Below the pieces are notes generated by a model that was given only the letters and a program-made list of their open reading frames with translations, ran no database searches and had not been told where the DNA came from. From an uncultured Collinsella sp. (GTDB taxonomy: Bacteria; Actinomycetota; Coriobacteriia; Coriobacteriales; Coriobacteriaceae), in the NCBI GenBank assembly GCA_900549555.1, contig UROO01000116.1, forward strand, positions 1-5,280: 5,280 nt of DNA, read 5' to 3'. The position numbers and the translations under genes are program-made. Each line of letters begins with the position of its first letter. The stretch's first letter is position 1. Positions 1 to 5,280 of this stretch are shown here, in pieces.

Positions 1-43
1 TAGGAGTCCGTCTCGTGGGCTCGGAGATGTGTATAAGAGACAG
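1..43. other. Nextera/Tn5 sequencing adapter with i7 index (assembly contamination)
   Basis: These bases are not genomic. Positions 10-24 read GTCTCGTGGGCTCGG and positions 25-43 read AGATGTGTATAAGAGACAG, which together form the Illumina Nextera read-2 adapter ending in the 19-bp Tn5 mosaic end. Positions 2-9 (AGGAGTCC) are the reverse complement of index GGACTCCT, which I recognise as Nextera N705, and base 1 fits the last base of the P7 primer arm. Genomic sequence starts at 44. Translation through the adapter adds the spurious peptide MCIRDS to the front of the helicase; this peptide recurs in databases from untrimmed assemblies. The inverted copy lies at the other end of the window. Confidence 0.98.
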
Positions 44-44
44 C

Positions 45-2093
45 ATGTACCCCACCTATGAGCCGCGCGACGAGCAGATCGCGATGGCGGTTGAGGTACG
101 CGATGCGCTGGTCACGGGTACCCATCGCGTGATCGAGGCAGGCACGGGCGTCGGTAAGTCGATGGCCTATCTTGTGCCCTTCGCCGAGGCCGCCCGCCGA
201 AACAACATTACCGTCGGCATTGCGACCAAATCGAATAATCTTGCCGACCAGCTTATGTACCATGAGCTGCCAAAGCTCGCCGAACAGCTGGACGGGGGCC
301 TGTCATTTTGTGCACTCAAGGGCTATGACCACTACCCGTGTCTGCGCAAGCTCGAGCGCATGAGCCGTGGTCAGGTTGAGATTACCACCAAGCGCGATCC
401 TGCTGACACGCTCACAGCGGTTGCGGTGATCATGGCGTATGTGTGCCAATCTGCCGATGGTGACCTCGATTCACTCGGCATTCGCTGGCGTAGCGTCAAC
501 CGTCCCGACTTTACGACGGCTTCGCGCGAGTGCGCGCGTCGTCTGTGTCCGTTCTTCCCTGATAAATGCCTGGTCCACGGGGCGCGCCGCCGCGCGGCGC
601 ATGCCGACGTGGTAGTCACCAACCATTCCCTGCTGTTCCGCAACGTGGCCGCCGAGGGAAGGATTTTGCCTCCTATTCGTCACTGGGTGGTCGATGAGGC
701 CCATTCCATCGAGCGCGAGGCTCGTCGCCAATGGGCGCGCGTGGTTTCGGCAGATGAGTCGCGCGTGCTGTTTGAGCGCTTGGGTGGGTCGAGTGCCGGC
801 GCGCTGAGTCAGGTTTCCCGCGATTTGGCCCCTTCCGAGGGCTCCACGCTCTACCTGGGACTCACCGCCAAAGCGACGTCGACGGTTGCCCGCGCGAGCA
901 TGGCGATTGCCGATGTGTTCGATGGCGTGCGCGAGCTTGGCCGCCGTGCCCGCGGGAGCTATGACAACGCAAATCTGTGGATTGGCCCCGAGCTGCGCGA
1001 GTCGGATGACTGGCACGATTTTTTGCAGTCGGCCCATACCGCAATTGATGCGCTGGACCAGGCGGATAAAAACGTAGACGCGCTGGTGCAAGCTGTCGCT
1101 GCCGATAAGCCCGAGGTCGTCGTCGACCTGGGCGACATTTCGCGCCGTCTGCACGAGTTGGTCGAGAATCTCAAGCTCATCATTGAGGGTACGGATGAGC
1201 ACTATGTGTACTCGCTGCAGGTGAACCGTCGGCTGCGCGCGGGCGGGGAGTCTATGACCGCCGAGCGCATCGATATCGGCGAGGCCTTGGCGAACGAGTG
1301 GCTGCCCGAAGTGCACACGGCCATCTTCGCTTCGGCGACCATGACGGTGTCCAAGAGCTTTGAGCATTTCAACCATGCTGTCGGCCTCGATCGCATCGGT
1401 GAGTCGACATCCTCATCGCTGCACCTGGATTCGAGCTATGACTTTGACTCGAATATGGCCGTGGTCGTGGCGGGGGACATTCCCGATCCGCGCGATCGCG
1501 AGCGCTATCTCTCGGCGCTCGAGTGCGTGCTGGTCGATGCCCATCTCGCCATGGGTGGATCGGTGCTCACGCTCTTCACTAACAGGCGCGATATGGAGGA
1601 CCTGTATGCCCGTGTCGAGCCCAAATTGGCACGAGCGGGCCTGGAGCTCAATTGCCAACAACGCAACTCGTCCCCGCGTCGCCTGCGCGATCGGTTTATC
1701 AACGAGCCGACCTCATCGCTCTTTGCGCTTAAGGCCTTTTGGGAGGGCTTTGACGCCAGCGGCGAGACGCTGCGTTGCGTCATTATCCCCAAGCTGCCGT
1801 TCTCGAGCCCCACGGATCCTCTTTCGTGTGAGCGCAACCTGCGCGAAGACCGCGCCTGGGCGCGCTACTCGCTGCCCGAGGCGGTGCTCGAAGTCAAGCA
1901 AGCTGCCGGTCGTCTCATCCGCTCGTCAACCGATTGCGGTGTGCTCATCTTGGCAGATCCGCGCTTGGTGACAAAGGGCTACGGCAAGAAGTTCTTGACG
2001 TCGCTGCCCACGACTTCCTACCAGCGCATCGAGTCGGCACAGATCGGTCATTATTTGCAGCTATGGCGTGCACGCCACGAGAGGCGCCGTTAA
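45..2093 (+). CDS. dinG: DinG-family (XPD-like) Fe-S ATP-dependent DNA helicase, 5' end truncated
   Basis: Superfamily 2 DNA helicase of the DinG/XPD group. These enzymes hydrolyse ATP to move 5'-3' on single-stranded DNA and unwind forks, D-loops and R-loops. Counting Met at 45 as residue 1, 682 residues are visible. A Q-motif-like YEPRDEQ is at 5-11, and Walker A EAGTGVGKS at 31-39. Four cysteines, C99, C163, C168 and C175, are spaced like the Fe-S ligands of E. coli DinG. The DEAH box is at 217-220, motif III SAT at 430-432, motif V FWEGFD at 565-570, and motif VI QAAGRLIR at 619-626. All catalytic elements appear intact. The frame continues upstream only into adapter, and no ribosome site can be seen, so Met45 is not an established start. 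The Q motif lies unusually close to it, so at least a short N-terminus is probably missing, or a whole exonuclease domain as in Firmicute DinG. YoaA or another DinG paralogue is possible. The stop overlaps the stop of the convergent regulator gene. Confidence 0.9.
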   Translation: MYPTYEPRDEQIAMAVEVRDALVTGTHRVIEAGTGVGKSMAYLVPFAEAARRNNITVGIATKSNNLADQLMYHELPKLAEQLDGGLSFCALKGYDHYPCLRKLERMSRGQVEITTKRDPADTLTAVAVIMAYVCQSADGDLDSLGIRWRSVNRPDFTTASRECARRLCPFFPDKCLVHGARRRAAHADVVVTNHSLLFRNVAAEGRILPPIRHWVVDEAHSIEREARRQWARVVSADESRVLFERLGGSSAGALSQVSRDLAPSEGSTLYLGLTAKATSTVARASMAIADVFDGVRELGRRARGSYDNANLWIGPELRESDDWHDFLQSAHTAIDALDQADKNVDALVQAVAADKPEVVVDLGDISRRLHELVENLKLIIEGTDEHYVYSLQVNRRLRAGGESMTAERIDIGEALANEWLPEVHTAIFASATMTVSKSFEHFNHAVGLDRIGESTSSSLHLDSSYDFDSNMAVVVAGDIPDPRDRERYLSALECVLVDAHLAMGGSVLTLFTNRRDMEDLYARVEPKLARAGLELNCQQRNSSPRRLRDRFINEPTSSLFALKAFWEGFDASGETLRCVIIPKLPFSSPTDPLSCERNLREDRAWARYSLPEAVLEVKQAAGRLIRSSTDCGVLILADPRLVTKGYGKKFLTSLPTTSYQRIESAQIGHYLQLWRARHERRR

Positions 2094-3007
2094 AGCGGGC
2101 AGATCAAACTCTTCGCCATATCGCATAGACGCAATGCCTGGGCGGGGTCATCCATTATGCGGATGGCTCCGCCCGCTGCGATTACCTGGCAGAACAGCCA
2201 GTGCTCTGACCCATAACGCACGGTCACCGTTGCCATGTCTGCCCCGTTTGGCTCAATCGACATGATACCGGCCCAGTCTAGGCGCTCTGCCATGTCGAGC
2301 GGCATGAGGAGTTTTGCGCTCTGCTCCGCTTGGGAAAGGGATTCGTGGAGGGACGAGGACGCGAGCGTGTGGCGCTCCACGGAATCGTCGGTAAGGGCAA
2401 GGCCCTCGATTTTGTCCATGCGGTAGGAGCGCTGCCCATCAACTTCGACATCCCAGGCAATCAGGTAGGTTTGATCACCATGTGTCGTGATGCGCAGGGG
2501 GTCGATGAGACGCTCGCGCGGCCGTGCGTCGTCCATCGAGCGGTAGGTGATGCGGCATCGAACGCCGTCTTGAATCGCGCAATTCAGCTGCTGCCAGTGC
2601 GATCCTCGGGCAACGGTATCGACGACGCGCTGGTTGTAGCCGAGCCCCTCGGGTAGGAGGGCATGCCGGATACGCTCTGCTGTCCGAGAGTCGATCCCCA
2701 TCGATTCGAGTTCGTGGTTGAGTACGGCGCCTTCGGCGACACTTAGACGCAAGGGCAGCACACGCCCCGCATCACCTGTCAGGATGATGCGCTCGCCGTG
2801 GCGCTTGCAGATGATGCGTGCGCCCGACTCACGGTCAGCGAGGGTCGAGACGATATCGATAATTTCGTCGAGCGCCGCACCCGTGATATCAAAACGGCTG
2901 CAGATATCCCCTCGTGTCATACCGGTCTCACCGGCAGCGTAGAGGGCCTCCATGATGTCAATTGCACGCGAGAGCCTTTGCTCGCTGGTGAGTTTACGCA
3001 CGGGCAT
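2090..3007 (-). CDS. PafC-like WYL-domain transcriptional regulator
   Basis: A 305-residue protein, close in length to mycobacterial PafC (roughly 316 residues from memory). Residues 7-60 look like a winged helix-turn-helix (SRAIDIMEALYAAGE, then DICSRFDITGAALDEIIDIV). Residues 83-95 (VLPLRLSVAEGAV) resemble the PafC linker after the HTH. A WYL domain spans about 138-205: the signature is T180-Y181-L182 followed by IAWD, with Thr replacing the Trp, and the partner segment R193-SYRMDKI is conserved. The remainder, to 305, fits a WCX-type C-terminal region. WYL domains sense ligands, and in PafBC the reported inducer is single-stranded DNA. The ATG at 3007 is preferred because an AAAGGA lies upstream and the HTH follows directly; in-frame Mets at 3067 and 3058 have no visible ribosome site. 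The gene overlaps the upstream PafB-like gene by 14 nt, implying co-transcription and translational coupling. The assignment to PafC rests on gene order and fold, not on alignment. Confidence 0.83.
   Translation of the reverse strand: MPVRKLTSEQRLSRAIDIMEALYAAGETGMTRGDICSRFDITGAALDEIIDIVSTLADRESGARIICKRHGERIILTGDAGRVLPLRLSVAEGAVLNHELESMGIDSRTAERIRHALLPEGLGYNQRVVDTVARGSHWQQLNCAIQDGVRCRITYRSMDDARPRERLIDPLRITTHGDQTYLIAWDVEVDGQRSYRMDKIEGLALTDDSVERHTLASSSLHESLSQAEQSAKLLMPLDMAERLDWAGIMSIEPNGADMATVTVRYGSEHWLFCQVIAAGGAIRIMDDPAQALRLCDMAKSLICPL
2140..2174 (+). terminator. Candidate terminator-like hairpin downstream of the helicase gene
   Basis: Arms GGGCGGGGTCATCC (2140-2153) and GGATGGCTCCGCCC (2161-2174) pair over 14 bp around the 7-nt loop ATTATGC. 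In plus-strand RNA two of the pairs are G-U wobbles. In minus-strand RNA those two become A-C mismatches, so the helix is clearly better in the helicase transcript. It starts 47 nt after the helicase stop and lies inside the 3' coding end of the convergent PafC-like gene. No U-tract follows, so it is not a standard intrinsic terminator. It could act as a 3'-end-stabilising or Rho-associated hairpin, or be coincidental in GC-rich coding DNA. Confidence 0.3.
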
Positions 3008-4016
3008 GCTCGTGCACCGTCCTTTCGATGAGGTGGTTCCACGCCAGTTTAAGTGCATCGGGGGCAACGGGTCTCATGCCGTCCATGGCGTGCTCCATAC
3101 AAAACGAGGCAGCGGCATTAAAGTCGCGCACGCCGACGGTCCAGGTCCAACCCTCTTCGGTGTGCGTGAGCTCCCCGCGACCGCGCGTTAGGCCGCTGAC
3201 CATGTCGGCCTGGGCTTGCGGGGCAAACGAAAAGGTCGCCATAACGGGCTTGCAATCGGCAAAATCAAACTCAAAGAACAGGCGATCGTTCAGGTTAAAG
3301 TCGGCGGGGATGGAGTAGGCCTTCGAGGGGCGCCATGCGCGAACGATACGGTCGCAGCGAAACGTCCTGATTTCATCGGTGGCGTTGTCGAGTCCGCAAA
3401 AATATGCCACACCCTCGTGCTCAAACATGCCGTATACGCAGACGGTGCGCTCTTTTTGCTCCCCGTGCCCGTTTTGATACAAAAAGCGCAGTGCGCAGCG
3501 TTCGGCGAAAGCGCTCCACACCGCATCGACGGCGGGTAAGCGACGGGCGGGAGGCTCTTCTGCGGTCGATGCGCCGGTGAGGTAGGCGATCTTGGAGCGT
3601 ATGTCTGCAAGCGGCGTGGCAAACGCGGCCGAACCGGTCGCAAGGGTCTGGTCGATAGCGTCGAGCAAGATGTCCGCGTCGTCTGCGGTGATGAGGCCAC
3701 CGGCCGCAAACGTGTGCTCGCGATCGATGGTCCACGCGCTTTCTTCGGTTTCTTGGGCGCCTGCTGCGCGAACTTCCTTGATCGTGATTCCGCGTTCGAG
3801 GAGTTTTTCGCGATCGCGGCGAAACTTGCGCTTGTCCGAGTCGATATTGCCCGACCCATAGCCAAGATCGGAATCCAGGACAATTTGCTCTGTGGTCAAT
3901 GGCTCGGGAGAGCTGTTGAGGACAAAGAACAGATTGAGGATGCGCTGGGCGGTCTTGTCGAAACTGGGTTCCGGCACCCCATTTTTATTCGTTACGGTTG
4001 TATCGCTTGCCGTCAT
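2994..4016 (-). CDS. PafB-like WYL-domain transcriptional regulator
   Basis: A 340-residue protein, first gene of a two-gene operon. After a short polar tail, residues 20-80 form a winged helix-turn-helix that closely resembles PafB: KTAQRILNLFFVL, a segment PLTTEQIV, then GYG and FRRDREKLLERGITI, the PafB hallmark of an Arg/Asp-rich helix ending in GI. Residues 95-150 fit the PafB linker (ITADDADILLDAI). The WYL domain covers about 163-235. The WYL tripeptide is divergent (A204-Y205-F206, then CGLD), but R217-TFRCDRI matches the conserved second WYL segment. A WCX-like C-terminal region follows. In mycobacteria PafB and PafC act as a heterodimer that activates DNA-repair genes independently of LexA and RecA. 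ATG 4016 is chosen over the in-frame ATG 4049 because GAGGA precedes only the former. No proteasome or Pup-ligase genes are visible beside it, unlike mycobacteria, though the window is short. It may regulate something other than DNA damage. Confidence 0.85.
   Translation of the reverse strand: MTASDTTVTNKNGVPEPSFDKTAQRILNLFFVLNSSPEPLTTEQIVLDSDLGYGSGNIDSDKRKFRRDREKLLERGITIKEVRAAGAQETEESAWTIDREHTFAAGGLITADDADILLDAIDQTLATGSAAFATPLADIRSKIAYLTGASTAEEPPARRLPAVDAVWSAFAERCALRFLYQNGHGEQKERTVCVYGMFEHEGVAYFCGLDNATDEIRTFRCDRIVRAWRPSKAYSIPADFNLNDRLFFEFDFADCKPVMATFSFAPQAQADMVSGLTRGRGELTHTEEGWTWTVGVRDFNAAASFCMEHAMDGMRPVAPDALKLAWNHLIERTVHEHARA
3020..3025 (-). promoter_or_regulatory. Ribosome binding site for the PafC-like gene
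   Basis: On the minus strand AAAGGA sits 12 nt before the ATG at 3007, inside the last codons of the PafB-like gene. The gap is longer than usual, so reinitiation by ribosomes finishing the overlapping upstream gene may contribute. The site supports this ATG over the in-frame Mets at 3058 and 3067. Confidence 0.45.
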
Positions 4017-4020
4017 AGAA

Positions 4021-4025
4021 TCCTC
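4021..4025 (-). promoter_or_regulatory. Ribosome binding site deciding the PafB-like start
   Basis: The minus strand reads GAGGA, then TTCT, then the ATG at 4016. The other in-frame ATG, at 4049, is preceded by A/T-rich sequence without a Shine-Dalgarno match. This favours the 340-residue product over the 351-residue one. The 4-nt gap is slightly short. Confidence 0.55.
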
Positions 4026-4050
4026 GCATGGGAAGGTGTTTGATGCCATG

Positions 4051-4056
4051 ATTTTA
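4051..4056 (-). promoter_or_regulatory. Possible -10 element of the pafBC-like operon
   Basis: On the minus strand the hexamer TAAAAT matches the sigma-70 -10 consensus at five of six positions and lies 34 nt upstream of ATG 4016, which would give a leader of about 28 nt. At the 17-nt spacing the upstream hexamer is ATAGCC, which is not a -35 match, so this is a weak prediction. If it is correct, the ATG at 4049 would lie too close to the transcript start to be used, in line with the start chosen here. Confidence 0.3.
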
Positions 4057-4083
4057 GTCCGATATGGAGATTAGGCTATATCC

Positions 4084-4106
4084 TTGTCCGCTTGGGGCGT
4101 TAAGAT
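4084..4106 (+). promoter_or_regulatory. PafBC-type (RecA-NDp-like) promoter candidate upstream of the M28-like gene
   Basis: TTGTC at 4084-4088 is followed after exactly 12 nt by TAAGAT at 4101-4106. The mycobacterial LexA-independent damage promoter, bound by PafBC, has the recalled form TTGTCRGTG-N8-TANNNT, whose invariant parts have this order and spacing. Of the RGTG stretch only the G matches (here CGCT). The other plus-strand TTGTC copies I checked by eye (near 3836, 3955, 4187 and 4849) lack TANNNT at that distance. It points at the gene starting at 4214 and would give a leader of about 100 nt. The match is suggestive, and a chance hit cannot be excluded. Confidence 0.35.
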
Positions 4107-4139
4107 GCCCAGAATTCGGCCGTTTGCGCCCGCTCGGGG

Positions 4140-4145
4140 TATACT
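4140..4145 (+). promoter_or_regulatory. Possible sigma-70 -10 element of the M28-like gene
   Basis: TATACT, a five-of-six -10 match, lies 68 nt before the start codon. The best -35 candidate, TTCGGC at 4115-4120, is weak and spaced at 19 nt. A second A/T-rich hexamer, TATATA, follows at 4152-4157. The transcript start would fall near 4152, giving a leader of about 60 nt. This may be the housekeeping promoter alongside the PafBC-type candidate upstream. Confidence 0.35.
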
Positions 4146-4204
4146 TTCGACTATATACGGTTCTAATGTGCATGCATTGGGCCTATTTGTCGGATTATGG
4201 ATGT

Positions 4205-4208
4205 GGAG
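4205..4208 (+). promoter_or_regulatory. Ribosome binding site for the M28-like gene
   Basis: GGAG is followed by 5 nt and the ATG at 4214. No other in-frame start lies just upstream. The ATGs at 4197 and 4201 are in other frames and lack such a site. Confidence 0.6.
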
Positions 4209-4213
4209 CGCAT

Positions 4214-5233
4214 ATGGCGAACACCCAGAACTATATTAACCATCTGCTGCAGAACACCGGCATCACGCCGGCGTGCAGCGAAGAAGAGCGCTTGGCTGCC
4301 GAAGATATCGCTCAAATTTTCCGCAACCACGGCTTTGATCCCGAGGTGCAGGAGTTTAATGCTCCCGCGCCGAGCAGGATGGCGTTTGCCGTTACGGGCA
4401 TTCTGGCATTTGCCGGTGCCCTGCTTATGGGCATCGGTGGCGGTATCGGCTTAGTCGGCACCCTGTTGGCCATTGTCGGAGCCGTGCTCTATGTGCTCGA
4501 GCGAACCGGGCGCCCCGTGATCTCGCGCCTGGGCAAGACGGGCGTGAGCCAAAATGTCATCGCCTATCACAAGGCCTCTGGTCCGCTTGCCTCTCCGCGC
4601 AATCGCCCGGTTGTCGTCGTCGCGCACTATGACTCCCCGCGCGCCGAACTGCTCGCTCGCGAGCTCTATGCGCCGTACCGAGCGCTGATCGCCAAATTGC
4701 TCCCGATTGCCACGATTGCTCCCGCGGCTATTGCCATCCTGCGCATCTTGCCGCTTCCCGGCGCGTTGAAGGTCCTGCTGTGGATTGTCGCGATCCTTGC
4801 CTCCCTCGTGGCGCTCGCCAATGCCGCCAATATCATTTCCAATCGTTTTGTCCTTCCCTACACGTCCGGCTCGGTTTGCAACAAGTCCTCTGTTGCCGCC
4901 ATGCTGGGTGTCATGGATAACGTCGCCCCCTATCAGGGTGAGAACGAGTTCCCTGACGATATTCCGTTTGACACGTATTTTGGCGAGCAGAAGCGTCGCG
5001 CCGAGGAGATGGCGCGCGCGGCAGCCGAGTACGCCGCGGCCCAGCAGCAAAACGATTACGGCAATACCATCGAGTACGAAGAGCCTGCCTATACCGAGGA
5101 TGAGTATGGCCAGCCGGTCGCTCCCGAGGGTGAGCAGGGCGAGGCTTTTGATGAGCAAATCGATGGATTCGAAGGTGCTTCTGCCGACGAGACCCTGATT
5201 GGCGTCATTGCACCCGAGTCCCAGGTCCAAGAT
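4214..5233 (+). CDS. M28-family peptidase-like membrane protein, 3' end truncated
   Basis: The first 340 residues are present; the frame is open into adapter at 5234. Residues 7-48 match the M28 N-terminal helix and strand (SEEERLAAEDIAQIF, then HGFDPEVQEF). Two hydrophobic helices follow at about 57-75 and 78-95. SQNVIAY at 112-118 and VVVVAHYDSP at 133-142 are typical of M28, giving the zinc ligand H138 and its partner D140. Two more hydrophobic helices, about 158-180 and 184-207, come next. GSVCNKSSVAAML at 219-231 aligns with the family motif GADDDASGIAA, so C222 stands where the zinc-bridging Asp is expected. Residues 240-326 are acidic, rich in Glu, Ala, Gln and Tyr, and probably disordered. 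The remaining metal ligands (Glu-Glu, Asp, His) would lie beyond the window. M28 enzymes are usually secreted zinc aminopeptidases; here four membrane helices and basic loops suggest soluble parts facing the cytoplasm. Activity is uncertain because of C222. It is divergent from the pafBC-like operon. Confidence 0.78.
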
Positions 5234-5280
5234 CTGTCTCTTATACACATCTCCGAGCCCACGAGACGGACTCCTATCTC
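5234..5280. other. Nextera/Tn5 sequencing adapter with i7 index, inverted copy (assembly contamination)
   Basis: Positions 5234-5252 read CTGTCTCTTATACACATCT, the Tn5 mosaic end. Positions 5253-5267 complete the read-2 adapter, 5268-5275 give index GGACTCCT (N705), and 5276-5280 (ATCTC) begin the P7 arm. This is what read-1 read-through of short inserts produces. The true sequence ends at 5233. On the minus strand the adapter encodes the contaminant peptide MYKRQ, which provides a false start for a long antisense frame. Confidence 0.98.

Noticed and set aside
584..600. Inverted repeat GCGCCGC-CGC-GCGGCGC.
   Set aside because: It lies within helicase codons for an Arg/Ala-rich stretch, and such short palindromes are expected in GC-rich coding DNA.
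471..1376. A 301-codon open frame antisense to the helicase.
   Set aside because: Its composition is rich in Arg, Gln, His and Val without recognisable motifs, as expected from the complement of a GC-rich gene. The helicase frame carries all of its family motifs.
1360..1971. A 203-codon plus-strand frame inside the helicase.
   Set aside because: An Arg/Ser/Trp-rich translation in a shifted frame of a well-supported gene; no independent motif or ribosome site.
4169..4176. The 8-bp palindrome TGCATGCA in the leader of the M28-like gene.
   Set aside because: Too short, and its flanks do not extend the symmetry enough to call it an operator.
4187..4191. A second TTGTC (followed by GG, as in the RecA-NDp consensus) before the M28-like gene.
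   Set aside because: The position where TANNNT is required reads TGGAGC, which contains the ribosome site instead.
4197..4454. An 85-codon plus-strand frame starting just before the M28-like gene.
   Set aside because: It is in a different frame from the supported start at 4214, has no good ribosome site, and encodes an Arg/Ser/Leu-rich shadow peptide.
4451..5248. A 265-codon open frame on the minus strand, opposite the M28-like gene.
   Set aside because: Its start lies in adapter and it begins with the contaminant peptide MYKRQ. The rest is a shadow of the plus-strand gene, which has clear M28 motifs and a ribosome site.
1..5280. A new mobile or defence system (helicase, WYL regulators and peptidase between terminal inverted repeats).
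   Set aside because: WYL proteins and helicases do occur in defence loci, but here the WYL pair fits PafBC, the repeats are adapter, and no nuclease, integrase, toxin or repeat array is visible.

Overview
This window looks like one complete contig from a shotgun assembly. It is a high-GC (about 60% by eye) bacterial fragment of roughly 5.2 kb, with untrimmed Nextera (Tn5) library adapter at both ends. The gene content and protein style suggest an actinobacterial lineage, most likely a gut Coriobacteriia such as Collinsella. That assignment is an inference from remembered family features and was not checked by a search.

Layout. Positions 1-43 are adapter plus sample index. Positions 45-2093 (+) encode the helicase part of a DinG/XPD-like iron-sulfur superfamily 2 DNA helicase, cut at its 5' end by the adapter junction. 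It converges, with overlapping stop codons, on a two-gene operon read on the minus strand. That operon is a PafB-like WYL regulator (2994-4016) followed by a PafC-like WYL regulator (2090-3007), with a 14-nt overlap between them. A 197-bp divergent intergenic region (4017-4213) separates the operon from a plus-strand gene (4214-5233) for an M28 peptidase-like membrane protein, which is cut at its 3' end. Positions 5234-5280 are the second adapter copy, inverted relative to the first.

How the genes may work together. PafBC in mycobacteria is a heterodimeric activator of the LexA-independent DNA-damage response, and DinG-type helicases unwind damage-associated structures. A DNA-damage theme for the left two thirds of the window is therefore plausible. 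The intergenic region holds a sequence, TTGTC-N12-TAAGAT, that matches the core and spacing of the mycobacterial PafBC-dependent (RecA-NDp type) promoter. It points towards the peptidase-like gene rather than towards pafBC.

Most interesting points: the peptidase-like protein has Cys where the M28 family has its zinc-bridging Asp, and has membrane hairpins inserted in its fold; the PafBC-type promoter match; and a 14-bp hairpin 47 nt after the helicase stop that is well paired only in the helicase-sense RNA. The perfect terminal inverted repeats are a library artefact, not a transposon. I saw no RNA genes, CRISPR array, insertion sequence or phage genes.
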